From Paenibacillaceae bacterium (GTDB taxonomy: Bacteria > Bacillota > Clostridia > Lachnospirales > Lachnospiraceae): a stretch of DNA of 49,015 bases. The stretch is from assembly GCA_015057775.1 (NCBI GenBank), contig SVDT01000004.1, positions 1 through 49,015 of the forward strand, in the 5' to 3' direction. The position numbers and the translations under genes are program-made. This document shows, one piece after another, positions 42,639 through 49,015 of this stretch; positions within the stretch are counted from its first letter, which is position 1; each line of letters opens with the position of its first letter. The notes under the pieces were generated by a model. That model was not told the DNA's origin. It made no database searches and saw only the letters and a program-made list of their open reading frames with translations.

Positions 42639-45400
42639 AGTAACTCATCCTCTCCTAATTTTTTTTCTTTTATAATGAATGATTCTCCTCCAAATTTAAA
42701 TTCTCCCTCTGTTTCTGTCAGTACAGGAAAATGTATGGTGTTATTATTTTTTATAAGAAGATTTTGTATAATGGTATCTCCGCAGACATCCCACACAAAC
42801 TGCTTCGATTTATTGGTGGTGTAGCACATATCCAAAAGAATTTCACATAATTCCAGAGCATTAGGGCAAATGGATTCACAGGCGGAACGAAATTTCATCA
42901 TCATCATAGCCCGGTTTGCAGCGGTCTCTTCTTTATCCAAACGCTGGGTTTTAGCAGTCTGCTGATAGAGCTTCAAAGTCTCATCATATTCTTTTTTTAT
43001 AGTTTCTATTTTTTTATAATCACTTTTCTGATAGTTAATATCACATTTTAAAATGGTGTAGTCAAATGCGGTATCATTTTTTTGGTCAGTGAGAAATTGA
43101 CCAAATTCATCTTCAAATAAATGGCAGATCCGATTGATAGTACAGAGATTGTTTCCGGTTGGCATAAATTTTTGATGGTATTCCAGAAATTCTGCCTGCT
43201 GGAGTGTATAATTCGGAATCTGTTCAAGATCCTTAAGAGGCATTTGGAAACGCCGAATACATTTCTTATTGCTGTCAGTGGTGTACTTTTTATAATCCTT
43301 TATAAGGTCAGGGTATATGTATCTCATAAAATAAGGTTTTTTTTCAGCTACTATGTGAGAGCAAAGTTTTTTAAATTCCTTTTCTTCTTCTGTTGTTTCA
43401 GGCAGCTGGCCGCAGGCAGCTTTATCGTACCAGTACCTGGGCATTGGCTTTGAAAGGATTCCCTTGGCCTTATCTATTGAATTTTGCTGGTAATGCTGCC
43501 CGCACATAATTCTGTATTCAAGTATCCGATATTCCTGGCTATCCCGTTTAAAGCTGGACTGAAGTTCAATCATAGAGGTGATTTTATTGGTTGTAGAGCC
43601 AATTTCATCACCAAAGGATAAAATATTTGCTTTGACAAGATGGGATTCGTCTGGAACAATCTTTTCAGCCTGCCGTTGAACGCATTTAATAGTAGGAACG
43701 TTTCTGGTATTTTTCAAAATGATTTCGTTATCGGTTGTAAAAAAACTGTCACTGTCTTTATCCGCTCCGTTTAAAGCATCGCAGGTGGAATCCCAGGAAT
43801 TAAGTATCATTCCGGTCTGATTGTACTGATACCAGTAATCCATTTCCTGGCTGTGAACCACAGACTGCTTCCGAATGTTGTTGTGACAGGTCATAGGAGC
43901 GCGAAAGCATGCAATTTCTTTTACATTTTTTGATATCCAGTATCTGTGATATACCTCTCCTGGTTTTAACAGGCCGGTAACAGGAAGGCCAAAGATTGAC
44001 TGAGCCAGAGAGTAAAGGTCTCCAGATACAATGGCATAATTACCGGAAAGCTGAATGGATCCTTTTGCGGCCATCTGAATCCTTTTCTTTATCATCCCAT
44101 AAACCTTACCCAGTATAAATGGATCATTCATCATCCGGGAATCAATCATGAGTGCCTTAATAAAATCATTGTTCAGGCACTCCATTTGATCCTCTTTCAA
44201 ATACATTCCTTTTAAGAAAACAAGAGTTTTCCCCCAGTCCATGCATAGGGCACCTTTCAGCTCCTCCATAGTAGGTTCACAAAGTTGGATTAACTCTTCC
44301 TCTGTAAATTCATAGGTTTGAAGAAACTGATAATTTGCATTTCTAACATGTTCCAGCTTAAGAGGTGTAGTCTTTGATACGGAAAACTGATAATGGTTTT
44401 TCCTGGAGCAGCAAAGAAAATGCTCCAGACTTTTATAGGAGTCCCAGAGTTTTACCATTGAAGTGGTAAGTATGACATCAAAATCCCGGACATCCCGAAG
44501 TGTCCCCCAGGCATCCGTAATCATAAAATTTCCGTGGTTGATTTTACGGGCAAAATCTACATAATCAAATGTAAAAAGCATCCCTTTTGTCCATGCAAAG
44601 CGTGTATTGATGCCTGTGATGGTCTTATTTTCTGCTAAATCTCCATGGAGCTCTTTATTAACGAGCCTGGAATATTCCGGAGTCATAAGACCGTATCCGT
44701 CAGAATCACAATAGTTGATTTCATAATCTTTTTCATGAGTCATTTCTGGCTCCGCGCCATCCTTATCCTGTATAAGGATCACATCTTCCTTCCAGGACAC
44801 ATTACAGTCTTTTACAATTACAATGCGCGGCATGGAGACGGGAATGGAGCCACTGCAGATCAAAGCCTGATAGGCTTCCAGCTTGGCCGGTATCAGCTTT
44901 TTGTTTAAATCTCTGTCATTGTCCATACGATTTTTAATTTCATTGTAAATACGCTCACTTACATAAGTTATTGTAGACTTTTTTACACCACCGTTAGTAC
45001 CCAGTAGTCTTCGGTACCTGGTGCCATTTACTGAAAATCCTTTGTTTGCTCTGTAATAATCCTTGCTTGAATTCATAATCAGATAAAGGCAGTCTTTCTG
45101 ATGTTGGAGATTGTATAACTTCTTGTATAATTCTTTTATCTGTTTTTTAGCTTCTTCACATCTTTCCAATTTTTTTAGTATATTTAATTTCTGTTTAATA
45201 GAAATAACCTTGCTGTCTATATCCTCGTTGCCATTTAACTCCATAATCCAGCGCAGCAGCTGGCTGTCTCCTGTGGCTACCACATCATTTTTATTATTAA
45301 GTGCAACGGAAAGCGGAAGTGTTAAGTTCCAGTCTGCATTAGCAAGGCGTTTGCTTTGCAGTTTATATATATATTTGTGACAGGATTGTTCTCTGACCAA
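42635..45400 (-). CDS. RNA polymerase-like protein of the RdRP / QDE-1 / YonO superfamily
   Basis: A 921-residue protein. Six short motifs occur in the order found in eukaryotic RNA-dependent RNA polymerases and QDE-1: RYRRLLGTNGGVKKST near 128-143 (compare FLGxSxSQLR), CDSDGYGLMTP at 231-241 (DGxGxIS), RFAWTKGM at 267-274 (RxxGxKG), TTSMVKLW at 312-319 (RPSMxKF), CFRAPMTCHN at 498-507 (RNPxxHPGD), and NGADKDSD at 544-551 (SGSDLDGD). The last gives the metal-binding triad D547, D549, D551. The residue between the last two aspartates is serine, not glycine. Two-barrel enzymes of this type include SPbeta YonO and crAss-like phage virion polymerase. It starts at TTG with AAGGGGG. DNA-dependent activity is expected for a phage relative but not proven. 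Confidence 0.85.
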   Translation of the reverse strand: MVREQSCHKYIYKLQSKRLANADWNLTLPLSVALNNKNDVVATGDSQLLRWIMELNGNEDIDSKVISIKQKLNILKKLERCEEAKKQIKELYKKLYNLQHQKDCLYLIMNSSKDYYRANKGFSVNGTRYRRLLGTNGGVKKSTITYVSERIYNEIKNRMDNDRDLNKKLIPAKLEAYQALICSGSIPVSMPRIVIVKDCNVSWKEDVILIQDKDGAEPEMTHEKDYEINYCDSDGYGLMTPEYSRLVNKELHGDLAENKTITGINTRFAWTKGMLFTFDYVDFARKINHGNFMITDAWGTLRDVRDFDVILTTSMVKLWDSYKSLEHFLCCSRKNHYQFSVSKTTPLKLEHVRNANYQFLQTYEFTEEELIQLCEPTMEELKGALCMDWGKTLVFLKGMYLKEDQMECLNNDFIKALMIDSRMMNDPFILGKVYGMIKKRIQMAAKGSIQLSGNYAIVSGDLYSLAQSIFGLPVTGLLKPGEVYHRYWISKNVKEIACFRAPMTCHNNIRKQSVVHSQEMDYWYQYNQTGMILNSWDSTCDALNGADKDSDSFFTTDNEIILKNTRNVPTIKCVQRQAEKIVPDESHLVKANILSFGDEIGSTTNKITSMIELQSSFKRDSQEYRILEYRIMCGQHYQQNSIDKAKGILSKPMPRYWYDKAACGQLPETTEEEKEFKKLCSHIVAEKKPYFMRYIYPDLIKDYKKYTTDSNKKCIRRFQMPLKDLEQIPNYTLQQAEFLEYHQKFMPTGNNLCTINRICHLFEDEFGQFLTDQKNDTAFDYTILKCDINYQKSDYKKIETIKKEYDETLKLYQQTAKTQRLDKEETAANRAMMMMKFRSACESICPNALELCEILLDMCYTTNKSKQFVWDVCGDTIIQNLLIKNNNTIHFPVLTETEGEFKFGGESFIIKEKKLGEDELL

Positions 45401-45427
45401 TTGTTTTTTCCCCCTTATTATTTCGTT

Positions 45428-45613
45428 TTAAGTATTATTTTTGTTCTGCATCTTTGCTTTTTCTGACTGAACTTTACGTTCTTCCGGCGTATATGGGGGT
45501 ATATGGCGCTGATTTGTACGTTCGGTGCAGAAATCGCGAATACTGAGCTCACCTGCATAGACTCTGTGAAATTCTTCCCTTGTTGGTATGGTTGGTTTAT
45601 TAAATGATTTCAT
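45428..45613 (-). CDS. Small protein, first gene of the polymerase operon, 61 residues
   Basis: Starts at ATG with a clear AAGGAG site and ends 27 bases before the polymerase start, in the same operon. The product is basic and hydrophilic, with a FHRVYAGELSIRDFCTERTN stretch that could form two helices, and a PPYTPEERK segment. It may be a regulator or a cofactor of the polymerase; there is no recognisable family. Confidence 0.65.
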   Translation of the reverse strand: MKSFNKPTIPTREEFHRVYAGELSIRDFCTERTNQRHIPPYTPEERKVQSEKAKMQNKNNT

Positions 45614-46076
45614 ATAGATTGGTTCTCCTTTTTGTTTTTTATCTTTTGGCAGTTTGCCGGTCAGATATTTTTAAAATAGGAGAGAAGAAATAAAGGAAGT
45701 AAAATGAGAAGTTTTTGAAAGGGGTATATTTGGTTGTAGTTTATTTTGTGGTGTGGACAAATAATAACACGATGTAGACAAAATGTCAACTACTGATTTT
45801 AATGGTTTTATATTATTAACTCTTGACTTCATAGGTTATCAGTGTTATCATGGCAACAGAACATGTGTTCGAAAGAGAGAGAGGGAATAGGGGAAGAATA
45901 AAACCATATTTTGAGAAGATAGTATAATTTATTTATACGTGGTATATTTTATAGGTTAGGTTGTGGGGAAATTACTTTATAGAAAAATTGATAATAGCAT
46001 ATAAAAACAGCAGAAAATATCATGCAATATGCCTTCTTACTGATTAAACTAGACTCAGAACAGGAGGAATAATAAT
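45614..46076. promoter_or_regulatory. Intergenic control region at the right edge of the tail element
   Basis: These 463 bases hold no gene. Leftward promoter A: TTGACA (45789-45784), 17 bp, TATTAT (45766-45761). Two imperfect direct repeats TGTGGACAAA (45752-45761) and TGTAGACAAA (45773-45782), 21 bp apart, flank its -10. Leftward promoter B: TTGCCA (45856-45851), 17 bp, TATGAA (45833-45828). Rightward promoter: TTGACT (45823-45828), 17 bp, TATCAT (45846-45851). The stretch 45872-46076 is AT-rich with nothing recognised. Confidence 0.6.
45858..45871. promoter_or_regulatory. LexA (SOS) box upstream of the polymerase operon
   Basis: AGAACATGTGTTCG has perfect GAAC-N4-GTTC half-sites. It lies at the start point of the rightward promoter and one base upstream of leftward TTGCCA. 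Confidence 0.65.
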
Positions 46077-47195
46077 ATGATTCATGTAACAGCTTATACT
46101 GTAAACCTGGAAGGTAATAATTATGAAGTAGGTTACCAAGCCGGAAAGTTTATGGGGGAGAATTCCCAACTGAGATCAATTCATACCCAATCGGTGGAAG
46201 GATTTGGAGCAGGAGATTTTAAAGAGGCACAGACATTGTTCAGCCGATGGTGTCCGGGACTGAATGAGGAAATCCAGGGATTTGCGGATGCGTTGCAGGT
46301 CAAGGCAGAGCAGATATATTTCTATGGAATGACTTATCTGTTACCCCGTTGCAGCCAGGTTGCACTTTTACCATCTATGACGGCAGAACAAAAGCCTCTT
46401 CTTGCCCGGAACTATGAATTTAATCATGAGGCAGAGGATTTTTGTCTTGTAAAAACTAATATTACAGGAAAGTTTGCCCATATTGGGACCAGCGTACTGT
46501 TTTTTGGGCGGGATGATGGTATTAATGAGCATGGACTTGCGGTGACCATGAGTTCCTGTGGATTTCCAGTAGGGGCGATGCCTTATATGCGGGAGCCAAA
46601 GATGAAAGGTCTACAATTCTGGGCAGTCATTCGGGCTTTATTGGAGAACTGTAAAGATGTAAGGGAAGGCCTTGAGTATATTCGTGATATGCCAATTGCA
46701 TATAACCTGAATTTAATACTCCTTGACCAGGCTGGCAACGCAGCTTTGGTAGAAACCATGGATGGAAGATTATCCTATAAAAAACTGGATTCCACTTCGC
46801 CACAACAGTTTTTACATGCCACTAATCATCCGGTCTTACCGGAATTAATTCCTTATGAACCCAAAGCATTTGTCCATTCTTTGAAACGCTACGATTACAT
46901 TACAGGAACCTTGACCGACGCCAGTAAAGTTACCAGAGACCAGTTGAAGCATATGCTTTTGTCAAAATATCCTGAGGGATTGTGTACCCATTATTACGAA
47001 GAGTTTTTTGGCACTACGAAGAGCATGATTCTGTCTCCGGCAGATAAATCAATCAATATCTGTTGGGGCGGCAGAGAAGAGAATAGTTGGGAACGTTATA
47101 AAGTGGTCGATACCATGAAAGAAACAGCCAGGGAAATTGGATTGAATTTGGAAAACGCCGATCCGGATATTTATACATACCGGCCGCTTCTATAA
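46077..47195 (+). CDS. C45-family acyltransferase/hydrolase (penicillin acyltransferase-like)
   Basis: A 372-residue member of the Ntn-hydrolase group related to fungal isopenicillin N acyltransferase. Signs are the N-terminal GxxxYxxGYQAGKF region, LPRCSQVALL with the likely catalytic cysteine C92 exposed by self-cleavage, LLARNYEFN, GRDDGINEHGLAVTMSS, and a C-terminal HATNHP segment with THYYEEFFGTTKSMIL. Such enzymes cut or form amide bonds; the natural substrate is unknown. The ATG has CAGGAGG. The gene is followed after 16 bases by an AraC regulator, most likely in one operon. Confidence 0.88.
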   Translation: MIHVTAYTVNLEGNNYEVGYQAGKFMGENSQLRSIHTQSVEGFGAGDFKEAQTLFSRWCPGLNEEIQGFADALQVKAEQIYFYGMTYLLPRCSQVALLPSMTAEQKPLLARNYEFNHEAEDFCLVKTNITGKFAHIGTSVLFFGRDDGINEHGLAVTMSSCGFPVGAMPYMREPKMKGLQFWAVIRALLENCKDVREGLEYIRDMPIAYNLNLILLDQAGNAALVETMDGRLSYKKLDSTSPQQFLHATNHPVLPELIPYEPKAFVHSLKRYDYITGTLTDASKVTRDQLKHMLLSKYPEGLCTHYYEEFFGTTKSMILSPADKSINICWGGREENSWERYKVVDTMKETAREIGLNLENADPDIYTYRPLL

Positions 47196-47211
47196 AAAGG
47201 AGAGATTTATT

Positions 47212-48087
47212 ATGGATTACCGGAAGTCGCTGGAACAGGCAGTGATTTATATCGAAGCCAACTTAAGAGAAAACATTCGTGTAGAAGAAGTGGCCAGGGC
47301 TGCCGGTTATTCCTACTATCATCTCAATCGTCAATTCTATTCCCTTCTTGGTGAAACCATAGGAAGCTATATAAAAAAACGTCGCCTTGCCGATGGGGCA
47401 AAGCGGCTGCTCTATACAGATGAGAGAATTATTGATATTGCAATTGACAGTGGATTTGAGTCATCAGAAGCATTCAGCAGGGCATTTAAAGCAGTATATC
47501 GGGTGAGTCCTCAGTTGTACCGTATCAATCGATTGGATGCTTATGTTGGAGCAAAAGAACGATTGGATCAGGGACTTTTACAGCATCTAATATCTAACGT
47601 AACGGTTCATCCCAAAATTGTGACCATGCCAGAGATTAAAGTGGCAGGAATACGGGGTGAAACCACACTCTCTGATATAAAGCTAAGAGATCTTTGGAAA
47701 AATGCAAACAGTATGCGTAGCCACATACCCAATCTGGTGAAGGGAGGCAGAGGTTTTGGTATTTGCGAAGCCTGCAATGAAAATACTTTGTATACCATGA
47801 ATGATTTTGTTCTATTTACTGAAGTGGCGGGTTTTGAAGTGGATACATTGGAGGACCTTCCACCACAATTTGTAAAAAAAGTTCTGCCTGCAGGAAGGTG
47901 TGCTGTTTTCACTCACAGGGGAAGTTTAAGAATGCTTCCTCAGACCTTTGAATATATTTGGGGAACCTGGTTTCTGGAAACAGAAGAGGAATTGGATTCG
48001 CGGGAAGATTTTGAACTCTACGATAATCGGTTTCTGGGCTACGATCATCCTGAGTCCGAAGTAGATTTATATATTCCCATTCGATAA
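47212..48087 (+). CDS. AraC-family regulator with GyrI-like effector domain
   Basis: A 291-residue transcription regulator. The N-terminal 105 residues form two AraC helix-turn-helix units (VEEVARAAGYSYYHLNRQFYSLLGE and IIDIAIDSGFESSEAFSRAFKAVYRVSPQLYR). The C-terminal part, from about residue 125, is a GyrI-like / AraC effector-binding domain (VTMPEIKVAGIRGETTLSDI to EVDLYIPIR), which binds small hydrophobic molecules in SbmC, Rob and BmrR relatives. A CEACNE cysteine pair sits in its centre. It probably senses a drug or metabolite and controls the flanking genes. Confidence 0.92.
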   Translation: MDYRKSLEQAVIYIEANLRENIRVEEVARAAGYSYYHLNRQFYSLLGETIGSYIKKRRLADGAKRLLYTDERIIDIAIDSGFESSEAFSRAFKAVYRVSPQLYRINRLDAYVGAKERLDQGLLQHLISNVTVHPKIVTMPEIKVAGIRGETTLSDIKLRDLWKNANSMRSHIPNLVKGGRGFGICEACNENTLYTMNDFVLFTEVAGFEVDTLEDLPPQFVKKVLPAGRCAVFTHRGSLRMLPQTFEYIWGTWFLETEEELDSREDFELYDNRFLGYDHPESEVDLYIPIR

Positions 48088-48119
48088 TCCATGGAATTAG
48101 CGAGATAGAGGTGGCTTAC

Positions 48120-48148
48120 TTGCAAAATCCCCCCGACTCCCTTATGAT
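48120..48148 (+). promoter_or_regulatory. Promoter of the AAC(3)-family gene
   Basis: TTGCAA (48120-48125), 17 bp, TATGAT (48143-48148). The gene is thus likely transcribed on its own from a site just after the AraC gene. Confidence 0.55.
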
Positions 48149-48195
48149 AATAGATACATAACTATTAATTTATTTGGGATAAGAAAGGTAATATT

Positions 48196-48981
48196 ATGTT
48201 TACAAAACAAAGCCTGAAACAGAATTTAAAAGAAATGGGAATTCAGCCTGATGACACATTATTGGTGCATTCATCCATGAAAGCAATCGGAGAGGTTGAA
48301 GGTGGAGCAGATACTGTACTGGATGCATTCATGGAGTATTTATCTGAAGGTCTTCTAATACTGCCAACTCATACATGGTATACCATGTCGGAATATCATA
48401 ATGTATATGATCCACGGATAGAGCGGGCTTGTGTAGGGATTTTACCCAATCTTTTCATGAAACGGAAAGGTGTTCTTCGTTCGCTCCATCCCACCCATAG
48501 CTTAGCGGTGTACGGAAGGGACAGCGAAGCCTTTATTGAAGGGGAAGAGAATCGTACAACCCCCTGCCAGCCAGGCGGAAGCTATGACCGCTTAATGGAA
48601 AGAGGAGGCAAGATCCTGCTTCTCGGTGTGGGACATGAGAGAAACACCTTTATCCACTGTGTGGAAGAGCATTTAGATGTGCCTGACCGTCTTACTAAGG
48701 AGCCCACATATTTTAAGATAGTGATGCCCGACAGTCAGATAAAACCTTGCTTTATGCACCGGCATGAAAATTCTGTTACAGACCATATCTCAGAAAATTA
48801 TAAAAAGCTGGAGCAGGCTTTCTATGACAGACATGCAGCAGTACAGGCTGCATTTGGCAATGCCGCCTGCATTCTGTGTGACACGAAAGCAATTTTTGAA
48901 GTGACTAAAGACGTCCTGTCCCACCAGATCAATTGCCTGATTGAATTGGAGACCATTCCGAAAGAGTGGTGGCAGAAATAA
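48196..48981 (+). CDS. AAC(3)-family N-acetyltransferase
   Basis: A 261-residue protein with the pattern of the AAC(3)/antibiotic N-acetyltransferase family: DDTLLVHSSMKAIGEVEGGADTV, ILPTHTWYTMSEYHNVYD, RSLHPTHSLAVYG and GGSYDRLMERGGKILLLGVGHERNTFIHCVEEH. The HSS, HPTHS and ExH type catalytic residues are intact. Family members acetylate the 3-amino group of aminoglycosides, but chromosomal relatives in clostridia often have other or unknown substrates. The AAGAAAGG site lies at good spacing. The end of the window follows shortly, with no further gene. Confidence 0.9.
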   Translation: MFTKQSLKQNLKEMGIQPDDTLLVHSSMKAIGEVEGGADTVLDAFMEYLSEGLLILPTHTWYTMSEYHNVYDPRIERACVGILPNLFMKRKGVLRSLHPTHSLAVYGRDSEAFIEGEENRTTPCQPGGSYDRLMERGGKILLLGVGHERNTFIHCVEEHLDVPDRLTKEPTYFKIVMPDSQIKPCFMHRHENSVTDHISENYKKLEQAFYDRHAAVQAAFGNAACILCDTKAIFEVTKDVLSHQINCLIELETIPKEWWQK

Positions 48982-49015
48982 TAAGGCAGATTCTGGGTAT
49001 GACTTGCATTTGTAC

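Noticed and set aside
28185-46076. Attachment sites or target duplications bounding the tail element
   Set aside because: No convincing direct repeat shared by 28.2-28.5 kb and 45.6-46.1 kb was seen by eye, and no integrase gene is present.
1-49015. CRISPR arrays, tRNA or rRNA genes
   Set aside because: No regularly spaced repeats and no tRNA- or rRNA-like segments were noticed on reading; a tRNAscan or Infernal run would settle this.

Overview
The window looks like chromosome from a Lachnospiraceae-type Clostridium (Lacrimispora / former Clostridium cluster XIVa). The evidence is the low-to-moderate GC content, the strong AGGAGG-type ribosome binding sites, the 448-residue clostridial glucose-6-phosphate isomerase, a YyaC/DUF1256 sporulation protein, a DUF5711 protein and a CBS/DRTGG-type inorganic pyrophosphatase. 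The genus is an inference; no rRNA or tRNA gene is present to confirm it.

Layout. 1-9.6 kb is housekeeping: pgi, two hypothetical genes, yyaC, a LysM membrane protein, a DUF5711 protein overlapping a transketolase, and a ROK glucokinase. 9.7-12.5 kb (minus strand) is a LytTR regulatory system: a LytTR regulator and DUF3021 membrane protein, followed by an ABC-2 exporter pair. Three direct repeats at 21-bp spacing sit just upstream of the exporter promoter. 12.5-15.8 kb holds ppaC, a flavin reductase and a shikimate-kinase-like gene. 16-21.9 kb is an oppABCDF peptide-uptake operon whose oppC carries a frameshift. A chemoreceptor (minus) and a cellulose-synthase-like glycosyltransferase with PilZ domain plus a membrane partner follow, up to 28.2 kb.

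28.5-45.6 kb (minus strand) is the remarkable part: about 17 kb encoding a long non-contractile tail (tail-tube candidate, 1941-residue tape measure, distal and fibre proteins). I can recognise no capsid, portal, terminase, integrase, holin or endolysin gene. The tail operon is preceded by a three-gene operon whose main product is a 921-residue protein with six collinear motifs of the eukaryotic RdRP / QDE-1 / YonO two-barrel RNA polymerase superfamily, including a DKDSD catalytic triad. Next to it, overlapping by 4 bp, is a protein with two zinc ribbons. Each operon has a LexA-type (SOS) box in its leader, and each box lies one base upstream of a TTGNNA hexamer. I read this as a damage-inducible, tail-only particle or domesticated phage remnant with its own RNA polymerase. 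The polymerase may transcribe the tail operon, as proposed for YonO of SPbeta, or may be packaged, as for the crAss-like phage enzyme.

46-49 kb is chromosomal accessory DNA: a C45-family acyltransferase/hydrolase, an AraC regulator with a GyrI-like effector domain, and an AAC(3)-family acetyltransferase. All calls come from reading the sequence by eye; no database search was run.
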